From contig NZ_JAPNTZ010000001.1 in the NCBI RefSeq assembly GCF_026626335.1, positions 682,001 to 746,000 of the forward strand: a stretch of 64,000 bases of DNA, given 5' to 3'. The stretch is from Paractinoplanes pyxinae (lineage in GTDB: Bacteria > Actinomycetota > Actinomycetes > Mycobacteriales > Micromonosporaceae). The notes beneath the pieces were generated by a model. The model was not told where the DNA came from. It did not search any database and saw only the letters and a program-made list of their open reading frames with translations. Shown in pieces: positions 24,453 to 33,239 of the stretch. Numbering within the stretch: position 1 is the stretch's first letter; every line of letters starts with the position of its first letter. Made by a program: the position numbers and the translations under genes.

Positions 24453-24809
24453 CTAGGCGGCCAGCAGGAACACGCCGCCGGAGCGCTGCGGGGATTGCGC
24501 GCGCTCGAGGCGGGCCTGGTCGAGCCGCAACACCGGAGCCGGGGCGCGATCGATCATCAGGTCGCGCCCCACATCGGCCACCAGGTCGGCCAGCTCGATC
24601 CCCAGCGAGTCGCACACCGCGGCCAGGATCTCCGAGCTCGGCTCTTTCCGGCCGCGCTCGACCTCCGACAGGTACTGCACCGAGACGTTGGCCTCGCTCG
24701 CGACCTCGGCCAGCGTCCGGCCCTGTTCCTGCCGACGGCGGCGCAGCACGTCACCGACCAGCGTGCGCAGCAGGGGCCGGGGCTTGGGTCGCCGCGAGAT
24801 GTCCGCCAT
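24453..24809 (-). CDS. clgR: ClgR-like XRE-family regulator of Clp protease genes
   Basis: A 118-residue protein with one Cro/C1-type helix-turn-helix (about 14-70): LVGDVLRRRRQEQGRTLAEVASEANVSVQYLSEVERGRKEPSSEIL, which is very close to the ClgR pattern in Streptomyces and Mycobacterium. It ends GVFLLAA; ClgR proteins are themselves ClpP substrates with an AA-type C-terminal degron. Known ClgR activates clp and lon genes. Here it is convergent with clpP1P2, and a ClgR-like box precedes clpP1. TACGGT lies 6 nt before the ATG, suggesting a leaderless mRNA. The main alternative is an unrelated small XRE regulator. Confidence 0.78.
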   Translation of the reverse strand: MADISRRPKPRPLLRTLVGDVLRRRRQEQGRTLAEVASEANVSVQYLSEVERGRKEPSSEILAAVCDSLGIELADLVADVGRDLMIDRAPAPVLRLDQARLERAQSPQRSGGVFLLAA

Positions 24810-24815
24810 GAGCTG

Positions 24816-24821
24816 ACCGTA
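24816..24821 (-). promoter_or_regulatory. -10 element TACGGT for the clgR-like gene
   Basis: On the - strand TACGGT is followed by 6 nt and the ATG at 24809, the leaderless arrangement. Confidence 0.45.
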
Positions 24822-24887
24822 ATCAAGCTCCCGGTCTCGCGGTACCCGCCCGGCCCCGGTTCCGCCAGCAGCGTAGAAGAGGCCGGC

Positions 24888-25613
24888 TCACCCCAGCCGG
24901 GTCGCCACAATCCCTCCATCGATGTCGAGGGTGGTGCCGTGGATCATGGCGGCGGCGTCCGAAGCCAGAAACACCACCCCGTCCGCGATGTGCTGCGGGC
25001 GTACCACCACCCCGGCCGGCGTCCCCGCGGTCTGCTGGTCGAGCACCTCCCGGAACGCCTCGTTGCCCGGTGTCAGAGTGACGCCGGGGGCCACGGTATT
25101 GACCCGCACACCCCGGGGCCCGAACTCGGCCGCCCACGTGCGGGTCATCTGCTCCAGCGCGGCCTTCGTGGCCGTGTACATAGCGGCGAACGGCACACCC
25201 ACCCGGGACATCCACGAGCCCACGTTGACGATCACCCCGAACCCTCGCGCAGCCATGGCGGGCGCGAGCGCTCCGACCAGCACGTGCGGCGCCCGCACGT
25301 TGACCGCCAGCATGGCGTCCAGGTCGTCGTCGGCCAGGGCGGCGGTCGCCGTGGCCGGGTAGATGCCGGCGTTGTTGACCAGGATGTCGACCCGGCCGCC
25401 GAGCCGGTCGGTCGCCTCGGCCGTGAAGTCGCGGATCTGCTGGTAGGTGCCGGCCAAGTCCACCGGCACGAAGTTGGCCGCCCCGGCGCGGTTGCCGCGG
25501 CCGCTGACGACGACCTGGGCGCCGGCTTTGGTGAGGGCGGCGGCGATCGCGGCGCCGATGCCGCTGGTGGATCCGGTGACGACGGCCGTGCGGCCGGCGA
25601 GGTTGTTGGTCAT
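24888..25613 (-). CDS. SDR-family oxidoreductase
   Basis: A 241-residue classical short-chain dehydrogenase/reductase. TAVVTGSTSGIGAAIA is the NAD(P)-binding TGxxxGxG, LVNNAGIY the NNAG motif, and MYTATKAALEQ the catalytic YxxxK; NTVAPGVTLTPG follows. The C-terminus TTLDIDGGIVATRLG is typical. ATG at 25613 gives the usual N-terminus; the longer reading is not protein-like. It is divergent from an XRE/MmyB-type regulator with 87 bp between, a common control arrangement. The substrate is unknown. Confidence 0.9.
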   Translation of the reverse strand: MTNNLAGRTAVVTGSTSGIGAAIAAALTKAGAQVVVSGRGNRAGAANFVPVDLAGTYQQIRDFTAEATDRLGGRVDILVNNAGIYPATATAALADDDLDAMLAVNVRAPHVLVGALAPAMAARGFGVIVNVGSWMSRVGVPFAAMYTATKAALEQMTRTWAAEFGPRGVRVNTVAPGVTLTPGNEAFREVLDQQTAGTPAGVVVRPQHIADGVVFLASDAAAMIHGTTLDIDGGIVATRLG

Positions 25614-25688
25614 GCGTCCCAGTTCAGGGCCTCGGCGCCGGTGGTGCCAGGGCATGACATGACTACCCGGGCGGCGCCGCCACGACCG

Positions 25689-25694
25689 TACGGT
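25689..25694 (+). promoter_or_regulatory. -10 element TACGGT for the MmyB-type regulator
   Basis: TACGGT ends 6 nt before the ATG at 25701, the leaderless arrangement; no ribosome binding site is visible. Confidence 0.5.
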
Positions 25695-25700
25695 GAAACC

Positions 25701-26555
25701 ATGCCGCAAGATCGGGCCGCCCTGGCCGCCTTTCTGCGCTCGCGCCGCGACCGCCTCACCCCGGCCCAGGCCGGCCTCGAGCCGTTCCCGGGCCCTCGTC
25801 GCGTGCCGGGCCTACGCCGCGAGGAGCTGGCCGTGCTGGCCGGTCTGAGCCCGGACTACTACAGCCGGGTCGAGCAGGGGCGGCAGGCCAACGTGTCGGC
25901 CGAAGTGCTCGACGCGCTGGCCCGGGCGCTGCGCCTGGACGAGACCGAACGCGCCCACCTGCACGACCTGGCCGCACCCGCGCGGGCCCGCAAGGCCGGT
26001 GTGGCCGAGGCCCCGCAGCGCCCGGATCCGGGGCTGCTGCGGGTGATGACCATGCTCGACCATGTGCCGGTGCTGTTGCTCGGAGTGCGGTCCGAGGTGC
26101 TGGCCCGCAACGCCCTGCTGCCGGCCGTGCTCGGCCACCCGATGCCACGGGGTTTTGCCTTCGCCCGGTGGCTGCTGCTCGACCCGGCCGCCCGCGAGCG
26201 GATCGTCAACTGGGAGGTCTTCGCGCGCAACACGGTGGCCGGCATGCGGCGGGAGGCGGGCCGCCGGCCGCACGACCGCCGGCTACGGACCGCGGTCGAC
26301 GAGATCCTGCGGGCCGACGCCGAGATCGCGCGCTGGTGGGAGGATCAGCTCGTCCGCGACCATGCCTCGGTCACCAAGCTGATCCGTCACCCGGTGGCCG
26401 GCGACCTGACCTTCGGCATCGAGGCGGTCACCGCGCCCTACGAGCCGGATCAGGTGCTGGTCGTCTACACGGTCGAACCCGGCTCCGAGACGGCCCGCCT
26501 GCTTCCGCTCCTGGCCTCATGGCACCGACAAGAGGACGGCTACCAGAGGGTGTAG
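25701..26555 (+). CDS. XRE-family regulator with MmyB-like ligand domain
   Basis: A 284-residue regulator. The N-terminal HTH (LAAFLRSRRDRLTP, VPGLRREELAVLAGLSPDYYSRVEQGRQANVSAEVLDALARAL) is the standard actinobacterial form. The C-terminal ~180 residues match the MmyB-like domain (LLLGVRSEVLARNALLPAVLG, ARWLLLDPAARERIVNWE, RLRTAVDEIL), which binds fatty-acid-like ligands in related proteins. Such genes commonly sit divergent to an SDR and control it, as here. Its 3' end overlaps the convergent SDR gene by 16 bp. Confidence 0.9.
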   Translation: MPQDRAALAAFLRSRRDRLTPAQAGLEPFPGPRRVPGLRREELAVLAGLSPDYYSRVEQGRQANVSAEVLDALARALRLDETERAHLHDLAAPARARKAGVAEAPQRPDPGLLRVMTMLDHVPVLLLGVRSEVLARNALLPAVLGHPMPRGFAFARWLLLDPAARERIVNWEVFARNTVAGMRREAGRRPHDRRLRTAVDEILRADAEIARWWEDQLVRDHASVTKLIRHPVAGDLTFGIEAVTAPYEPDQVLVVYTVEPGSETARLLPLLASWHRQEDGYQRV

Positions 26556-27307
26556 CCGCCGTCGATGACCAGGATCTCGCCCGTGACGAACGTCGACGCG
26601 GCGCTGGCCAGGTACAGGGCCGACGGCGCGATCTCGGCCGACTGCGCGTACCGCTGCATCGGCACCTCGTCGATCCAGTAGTGCTTCCACCTGGGGTCGT
26701 CGATGTCCGAGATCTCGGTCTTGGTGTAGCCGGGCGCGATCGCATTGACGCGTACGCCGTGCGGCGCCCACTCCGCCGCCAGTGACCGGGTCAGGTGGTG
26801 CACGCCGGCCTTCGACACCGCGTACGGGGCGTGCCACTGCGGCCGGTTGATGATCATGCCGGACATCGAGCCCACGTTGACGATCGCCCCCGAGCGGCGG
26901 CCCACCATCTGCTCGCCGATCACCTGGCTGGCCTTCCACACCGCGTCCAGGTTGGTGGCCATCACCCGGTCCCAGCCCTCGTCGTCGATGGTCAGCGACT
27001 CGCCGTGGATGCCGACGCCGGCGTTGTTGATCAGCACGTCGATCGGGCCCAGCCGCTCGGTCACCGTGTCGCGCAGGTTCACCAGGTCGCTGCGGCTGGT
27101 CACGTCGGTGGTGACGGCGTGCGCGGCCGGCCCCGCCTTCGAGATCTCGGCGACGGCCTGCTCGTTGCGTTCGGCGTCGCGTGCCGCCACCACCACGGTC
27201 GCGCCCGCCTCGGCCAGCGCGGTGGCGATGGCCTTGCCGATGCCGCGGTTGCCGCCGGTGACGACGGCGACCTTGCCGTCGAGGCGAAACAGATCGAGCA
27301 CGCTCAT
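26540..27307 (-). CDS. SDR-family polyol/sugar-acid dehydrogenase
   Basis: A 255-residue short-chain dehydrogenase resembling gluconate 5-dehydrogenase/polyol dehydrogenases. It opens SVLDLFRLDGKVAVVTGGNRGIG (cofactor site), with INNAGVGIHGESL, PYAVSKAGVHHLTR (catalytic Tyr/Lys) and VRVNAIAPGYTKTEI. It ends FVTGEILVIDGGYTLW. It is the last gene of the sugar ABC operon: its ATG overlaps the kinase stop by 4 bp. Oxidation of the imported sugar or polyol is a fair inference. Confidence 0.9.
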   Translation of the reverse strand: MSVLDLFRLDGKVAVVTGGNRGIGKAIATALAEAGATVVVAARDAERNEQAVAEISKAGPAAHAVTTDVTSRSDLVNLRDTVTERLGPIDVLINNAGVGIHGESLTIDDEGWDRVMATNLDAVWKASQVIGEQMVGRRSGAIVNVGSMSGMIINRPQWHAPYAVSKAGVHHLTRSLAAEWAPHGVRVNAIAPGYTKTEISDIDDPRWKHYWIDEVPMQRYAQSAEIAPSALYLASAASTFVTGEILVIDGGYTLW

Positions 27308-27941
27308 GCCGGTTCCCTTTCACTGATGATCTGCACGACGCGGTCGGCCAGCGGCCGGGTCGAGGCGATCAGTTCCGCGTTGCGCTGGTCGGAGCCGTGC
27401 GAGCGGGCGTACGCCTCGTCCTTGCTGCGCCCGAAGCGCATGTGCCGGGCGATCAGCCGCTCCATCCGGGTCTCCTCGCCCGGGTCGACGTACCAGACCT
27501 CGTCGATCAGGTCGGCCGTGGCCCGCCACCGGTCGTCGTCGACCAGCAGGTAGTTGCCCTCGGTGACGATCAGCGGCGTCTCCCGGCGCACCGGCACCGT
27601 GCAGGCGATCGACTCCTCGAGGCTACGGTCGAACTCGGCCGCGTACACGATTTCGTCGGTCTGCGGGCGCAGCCGGCGCAGCAGATTCTGATAGCCGGCC
27701 GCATCGAACGTGTCGGCCGCCCCCTTGCGGGCGTGCCGGCCCAGGCGGTGCAGTTCGGCGTTGGAGAGATGGAAGCTGTCCAGCCCGACCAGCACGGCCC
27801 GGTCGCCCAGGGCCTCGGTGATCTGCTGGGCGAGGGTCGACTTGCCGGCCCCGGGCGCCCCGGTGATGCCGAGGATGCGGCGCTGACCATCGGCGGCCAG
27901 CCGCTCGGCCGCCTCGATCAGTTCCGCCAGTCGGTAGCCGG

Positions 27942-27945
<4 letters not shown>
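27304..27945 (-). CDS. P-loop kinase of the FrcK/uridine-kinase-like type
   Basis: A 213-residue small P-loop kinase. RRILGITGAPGAGKSTLAQQI is the Walker A; LVGLDSFHLSN and DTFDAAGYQNLLRRL match the panK/uridine-kinase-like family, and TEGNYLLVDDDRW is the Walker B/lid region. Proteins of this type are coded as frcK at the end of fructose ABC operons (frcBCAK in Sinorhizobium), the same gene order as here. It may phosphorylate the imported sugar; direct evidence for the family is limited. GTG start overlaps the ATPase stop (GTGA). Confidence 0.8.
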
Positions 27946-28708
<763 letters not shown>

Positions 28709-28712
<4 letters not shown>

Positions 28713-29719
28713 CGCGTCTGCCTCGTCCGCACGAAGTGGTCGACGGCGACGGCGATCACGACCAGGATGCCCGTCGCCACCTGCTGGTAGAGCGAGTCGA
28801 TGCCGGCCTGGGTGAGCCCGTTGGCCAGCACGGTCACGATCAGCGCGCCGATCAGCGTGCCGACCACGCCGCCCCGGCCGCCGAACAGGCTGGTCCCGCC
28901 GATCACGACGGCGGTGATGCTGTCGAGGTTGGCCGTCGAGTAGCCGCTCGGATCGGCCGTCGGGGTGCGGCCGAGTGCCTGCCAGGCGGCGAACGCGTAC
29001 ACGACCGCGGCCGTCAGGTAGACGCTGAGCAGCACCCGCTTGACCTTGATGCCGGTCAGGGCGGCGGCGCGCGGGTTGTCGCCGACCGCGTAGACGCGCA
29101 CACCCCAGGCGGTCTGCGTGAGCGCATAGCCGAGGATCGCCGTCAATCCGATCCACAGCATTACGCCGTACGTGATAGTGACCCCGCCGAATGTCGGACC
29201 CCCGTTCAATGCGGTGAGGAATTCCGAATTGATGGGGTACGACTGCGAATCGGTGTACAGCCGGGCCGCCGCGGTCAGCACCGAAAGCACGCCGAGCGTC
29301 ACGATGAACGGCGGCAGAGAGAACTGCGACACGAGTACGCCGTTCAGCAGCCCGAGAACGAGGCAGACCGCCAGACCGGCCAGCAGGGCGCCGAACACGT
29401 TGCCGTCGGTGGCCAGGTTCCCGATCACCACCGAGGCCAGCACCATGATGGCGCCGTTCGACAGGTCGATGCCCGCGGTCAGGATGACCAGCGTCTGACC
29501 CAGCGCCAGCGTGCCGACCACCACCGACTGCTGGGCGATCAGCGACAGGTTGCCCGGGTTGAGGAACGAGTCGGTCGTCGCCGAGAAGATGACGACCGCC
29601 AGCACCAGCGCGGCCAGCGGGCCGGCGGTCTGGCTGGAGAGGGCCGTTCGCCAGGGACCGGCGCGGTCCTCCTTCTGCAGGAGGACCGCCTCGGTTTCGC
29701 GCGGGGGAGCGCTGGTCAC
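28709..29719 (-). CDS. Sugar ABC transporter permease (FrcC/RbsC-like)
   Basis: A 336-residue membrane protein of the ribose/fructose permease family, with about 9-10 hydrophobic helices. ILTAGIDLSNGAIMVLASVV is the family signature, and AAALTGIKVKRVLLSVY the cytoplasmic loop contacting the ATPase. It carries sugar across the membrane with the lipoprotein binding protein and the ATPase. GTG at 29719 is chosen because it overlaps the SBP stop (GTGA) and gives the normal length; an earlier reading would run into the SBP gene. Confidence 0.9.
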
Positions 29720-30732
29720 TTCTCGCCCCAGCAGTTCTGCAGACCCCATTCCGACGTCTGCGACTCGAGGCCGTCGACCGGCTTGTCGGTGATCAGCGTC
29801 GTGCCCGAGTCGTTGAGCCCGGCCGTGGGCTTGGTGCCGTCGGCCAGGTACTTGTCGATGGCCTCGACCGCGAGCTGGCCCATCTTGCTCGGGAACTGCA
29901 TCGCGGTGGCGCCGATGATGCCGTCCTTGACGTCCTGCACGCCGCTGCAGGCGCCGTCGACCGAGACCACGGTGGCCTTGTCGGCCAGGCCCTTGTTCTT
30001 GAGCGCGGTGTTGGCGCCGCGCGCCACCGGCTCGTTGATCGTGTAGACGACGTTGATGTCGGGGTGGGCCGAGAGGAGGTTTTCCATCGCGGACTGTCCC
30101 GTCTCGATGGTGCCCTTGGTGAGGGCCGTGCCGGCGATGCTCGGGTCGCCGTCCTTGATGCCGTAGCCCTCGAGGAAGCCGTTGTGGCGGCCGCCGGCCG
30201 GGCCGTCCGAGAGGTCGAAGTCGAGCATCGCGATGCGCGGGTTGGCCGGGGCCGAGGCCTTGGCCCACTGGCCGATCAGCTTGCCGGCCTCGGTGTTGTC
30301 GGTGGCGAAGGTGGCGTCGGCGCCCTCGATCGGGGTCAGCGTGGCGTTCACCGTGATCACCAGGATGCCTTGGTCGCGGGCCTTCTTGACCACGGGGTTG
30401 AGCGCGGTCGGGTTGGCCGGGTCGAGCACGATGGCCTTCACCTTGTTGGCGATCATGTTCTCGATCGCGGTCACCTGGGTGGCCGAGTCGCCGGGCACCT
30501 TGGCCTCGGCCTTCATCGTCTTCCAGCCCTTGGCCGTGGCGGCCGCCTCGGTCGCCTTCTGCAGCGTGCCGAAGAACGGGTTGGACAGGTTCAGCTCGAC
30601 GATGCCGATGGTGACGTCGCTGTTGCCGCTGCCACCGCCGCTGCTGCTGTCGCTGTCGTCGGATCCGCAGGCGGTGGCGGTCAGAAATATGCCGGCCGCC
30701 AACCCGGCGGCGGCGACTCGGTTGATCCTCAT
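29716..30732 (-). CDS. Sugar ABC transporter substrate-binding lipoprotein (FrcB-like)
   Basis: A 338-residue periplasmic-binding-protein-like lipoprotein, first gene of the operon. Lipobox LTATAC with Cys22, followed by a Ser/Gly linker. The mature domain opens VTIGIVELNLSNPFFGTLQKA, then VKAIVLDPANPTALNPVV, ITVNATLTP and VVYTINEPVARGA, typical of ribose/fructose-type (Peripla_BP_4) proteins. AGGAGG lies before the ATG. It is divergent from a ROK regulator, with inverted repeats between. Confidence 0.92.
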   Translation of the reverse strand: MRINRVAAAGLAAGIFLTATACGSDDSDSSSGGGSGNSDVTIGIVELNLSNPFFGTLQKATEAAATAKGWKTMKAEAKVPGDSATQVTAIENMIANKVKAIVLDPANPTALNPVVKKARDQGILVITVNATLTPIEGADATFATDNTEAGKLIGQWAKASAPANPRIAMLDFDLSDGPAGGRHNGFLEGYGIKDGDPSIAGTALTKGTIETGQSAMENLLSAHPDINVVYTINEPVARGANTALKNKGLADKATVVSVDGACSGVQDVKDGIIGATAMQFPSKMGQLAVEAIDKYLADGTKPTAGLNDSGTTLITDKPVDGLESQTSEWGLQNCWGEK

Positions 30733-30757
30733 GGGGCCCTCCTCTATGTGACCTGCA

Positions 30758-30773
30758 GCCGAAATAAGTCGGC
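30758..30773. promoter_or_regulatory. ROK operator, copy 1
   Basis: GCCGA, 6 nt, TCGGC, a perfect inverted repeat 26-41 bp before the SBP gene. A related copy lies near the ROK start. Confidence 0.6.
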
Positions 30774-30842
30774 GGTGTTACGGCTCATCGTGTTGGTGGT
30801 TACGTCGGCTGTCAACCATCAAAGTCGAAGTTATGTATTGTG

Positions 30843-30858
30843 GCCGACAAAAGTCGTG
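30843..30858. promoter_or_regulatory. ROK operator, copy 2
   Basis: GCCGACAAAAGTCGTG shares GCCGA, the AAG before the second arm and TCG with copy 1. It lies 37-52 bp before the ROK start. The spacing of about 85 bp between the copies would suit one site for each divergent gene. Confidence 0.5.
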
Positions 30859-30894
30859 TGGTTGACTGTGGCCCATCACGCCACGGGGAGATTC

Positions 30895-32082
30895 ATGAGC
30901 ACCGTTCTCACGGCCGATGACGGACCAGGCTGGATCCTCGGCCTGATCACCGCCGGCACGGCCCGCACCCGCACCGCGATCGCCCAGGTCACCGGCCTGG
31001 CCCGATCCACCGTGGGCCAGCGGCTGGACACGCTGTTCGACGCCCAGCTCATCCGCGAGAGCACCGAGAGTCTGCCCTCACGCGGCCGCCCGTCCCGGGT
31101 GCTCGAGCTCAACCCCCGGGCCGGCGTGATCATCTCGGTCGACGTGGGGGAGGACCGCACCCGCATGGCGATCCTCGACCTGAACATGGCGATCATCGGC
31201 GACCGGGTCGAACGGCTGACCCTCGGCGACGGTCCCGAGGTGCTGCTCGACCGGATCACCGCGCTGGTCCGCGAGCTCATCGTGCAGCAGGGCCTGGAGC
31301 AGACGGCGGTGGCCGGCTTCGGGCTGGGTCTGCCGGCGCCGGTCGACTACGAGGCCGGACGGGTCATGGGCTGGTCGGTGATGTCGGGCTGGGAGGGCTA
31401 CGACATCCGGCGCCACCTGCGGCGCAGCTGGCCGGTGCCGGTGCTCATCGACAACGACGTGAACCTGCTGACGCTGGCCGAGCACCGCCGGTTCTGGCCC
31501 ACGGCCCGCCACCTGTTCTTCGTCAAGGCGGGCACCGGCGTGGGCAGCGGCATGGTGATCGACGGCGCGGTCAACCGGGGCGCCCAAGGCGCGGCGGGCG
31601 ACATCGGGCACGCCCACGTGGCCGGCTTCGGCGACCCGCAGTGCCGGTGCGGCAACGTCGGCTGCCTGGAGTCGCTGGTCGGCGGCTGGGCGCTGGCCCG
31701 CGACCTGGGCGAGGGCCACGACGCCCGCGACATCGCCGAACGCCTGCGCCGAGGCGACTCGGCCGCGGTGGCCGCGCTGCGCAACGCCGGCCGCATCATG
31801 GGCGAGTCCGTCGCGTACGCGACAAGCCTGCTAAACCCCGACGTGATCGTCCTCGGCGGCCTGCTCGGCAGCACCGGCGACGACCTGATGGCCGGCGTCC
31901 GCCAGGTCGTCTACCAACGCTCGCTGCCGCTGGCCACCCGCCGCCTGCAAATAGTCCCGACCCGCTTCAAGTCCCGAGCCGGCATAGCCGGCGCCGGCCA
32001 CCTGGTCCGCGACCACGTCCTGGCGCCGTCCACCCTGGACGCCCGCCTGACAGTAGGCAAGACACCCTTCGGAGATCAGTAG
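30895..32082 (+). CDS. ROK-family repressor (NagC/XylR-like; FrcR-like)
   Basis: A 395-residue regulator. The N-terminal winged helix (about 15-75) reads RTRTAIAQVTGLARSTVGQRLDTLFDAQLI; the ROK domain follows, with IISVDVGEDRTRMAI, GFGLGLPAPVDYEAG, VLIDNDVNLL (catalytic Asp), FFVKAGTGVGSGMVI, GDIGHAHV and the zinc-binding CRCGNVGCLE. It should sense sugar and repress the divergent frc-like operon. The Asp of the kinase site is kept, so it could also bind or phosphorylate sugar. GGGGAG precedes the ATG. Gene order matches frcR-frcBCAK. Confidence 0.92.
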   Translation: MSTVLTADDGPGWILGLITAGTARTRTAIAQVTGLARSTVGQRLDTLFDAQLIRESTESLPSRGRPSRVLELNPRAGVIISVDVGEDRTRMAILDLNMAIIGDRVERLTLGDGPEVLLDRITALVRELIVQQGLEQTAVAGFGLGLPAPVDYEAGRVMGWSVMSGWEGYDIRRHLRRSWPVPVLIDNDVNLLTLAEHRRFWPTARHLFFVKAGTGVGSGMVIDGAVNRGAQGAAGDIGHAHVAGFGDPQCRCGNVGCLESLVGGWALARDLGEGHDARDIAERLRRGDSAAVAALRNAGRIMGESVAYATSLLNPDVIVLGGLLGSTGDDLMAGVRQVVYQRSLPLATRRLQIVPTRFKSRAGIAGAGHLVRDHVLAPSTLDARLTVGKTPFGDQ

Positions 32083-32084
32083 CG

Positions 32085-32604
32085 GTCAGGTGGGAAGACG
32101 TCGCCTCACCCGAGGCCGAACGTCGCTTCCTGCGCTACTACTGGGCCGCGTTCGCCGACTGGCGACCCGAGAAGTGGAACTTGATGCTCGCTGCCCGCAT
32201 CGACGGCGTCATCGTCGGTGTGCAAGATGGGAGCGCAGCACTTCGCCGTGACCAGGACCGTCTCCACCGGTTCGTGGGTGGGCCGCCAGTTCCAGGGGGC
32301 CGGCTATGGCAAGGCTCTGTGTGAGGCGGTCCTGCACCTGGCCTTCGACGGGCTGCGCGCCGAGCGGGCCGACACCGCGGCCTGGATCACCAACCACGCC
32401 TCGCTGGGCGTCTCGCGGGCAATGGGCTATCAGGACAACGGCACCACGACCAGAGCCGCGGACGGAAAGCGCGTGGAACAGGTCAACCCGACGCTCCGGC
32501 GTTCCGACTGGCGCCGGTCGCCGGAGGATTGCACCATCGTGGGTCTCTCCTCCGGCGCATCGGAGATGCTGGGCCTGCCGTGGACGCCCGGTGTCGACCG
32601 TTAA
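32085..32604 (+). pseudogene. GNAT-family acetyltransferase, 5'-truncated and frameshifted
   Basis: The first fragment (32085 to about 32226) reads VRWEDVASPEAERRFLRYYW, then PEKWNLMLAARIDGVIVGVQD, with no start codon; its missing first ~40 residues would lie inside the ROK gene. The second (about 32227-32604) continues in another frame: MGAQHFAVTRTVSTGSWVGR followed by QFQGAGYGKALCEAVLHLAF, the acetyl-CoA-binding GNAT core. Two bases appear to be missing near 32226. Together they match actinobacterial GNATs of about 215 residues. Both truncation and shift argue for a dead gene; a sequencing error could explain only the shift. Confidence 0.75.
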
Positions 32605-33098
32605 GGGCTGACTCCCGGCACCTGGCGGCCGTCCTCCAGATAGCGCACCCGCTTGGTCTTCCAGCCGGCGCGTACCCGACGTCGGACGGGTCCGCTGAGC
32701 AGAGGCAGCGCCTCGTCGATCGGGAGGATCCGGCTTTCGGCGATCTCGAGCGGCTGGATGACCACGGTGGCCAGGACGTCGTCGTCGAAGACGCCGCAGT
32801 CGAAAAGGAAACGCATACCACCCGGACGACCAGGCTTGGGCCGGCGGAAGTCAACGCATATGAGCCGGCCCGTATTGACGTCGAGGCCGCACTCCTCTCG
32901 GGTTTCGCGTCGACATGCATCCCAGGGTGATTCGCCGACCTCGACAACACCGCCCGGGATCGTCCAGCCGCTCTTGTACGTCGGCTTCAGGATCAGTAAA
33001 CGCCCCTTGCGGCCACGTACCAGCGCGCCGGCCGAGGCCGGGATGGTCGGGAGTGCGAACGTCATCTCGGGCAGCTCACCGGCGTTGACGTCGCTCAT
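32601..33098 (-). CDS. NUDIX hydrolase
   Basis: A 165-residue NUDIX protein. The box GGVVEVGESPWDACRRETREECGLDV matches Gx5Ex7REUxEExGU and binds the metal-diphosphate of a nucleotide substrate; the substrate cannot be told. The C-terminus RYLEDGRQVPGVSP is basic. ATG at 33098 is supported by TAGCAT ending 8 nt upstream (33106-33111 on the - strand), which suggests a leaderless mRNA; an in-frame ATG at 33107 is possible. Its stop overlaps the GNAT remnant by 4 bp. Confidence 0.88.
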   Translation of the reverse strand: MSDVNAGELPEMTFALPTIPASAGALVRGRKGRLLILKPTYKSGWTIPGGVVEVGESPWDACRRETREECGLDVNTGRLICVDFRRPKPGRPGGMRFLFDCGVFDDDVLATVVIQPLEIAESRILPIDEALPLLSGPVRRRVRAGWKTKRVRYLEDGRQVPGVSP

Positions 33099-33175
33099 GG
33101 AAACCATGCTAGATCCGGCTGGTCGACGGTAAAGCCGCCACTCTCCGTCACATCGAAGAATCATGGTGTAGGCCC

Positions 33176-33197
33176 TTGTGTGATCTGTGATCACATC
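33176..33197. promoter_or_regulatory. GntR-type operator before the MFS operon
   Basis: TTGTGTGATCTGTGATCACATC contains the perfect palindrome TGTGATCACA (33186-33195) and an overlapping TGTGAT (33179-33184). Such GT..AC sites are typical of FCD-type GntR regulators, and the operon downstream ends with such a regulator. It lies 43-64 bp before the MFS start. Confidence 0.5.
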
Positions 33198-33239
33198 TTA
33201 ACGTGAGTGAAACCTCTTCCTCCTCGGACGGACACGCTC

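Noticed and set aside
33179..33195. CRP-type site TGTGA-N-TCACA
   Set aside because: The spacer is 7 nt where CRP sites have 6; a GntR-type reading fits better.
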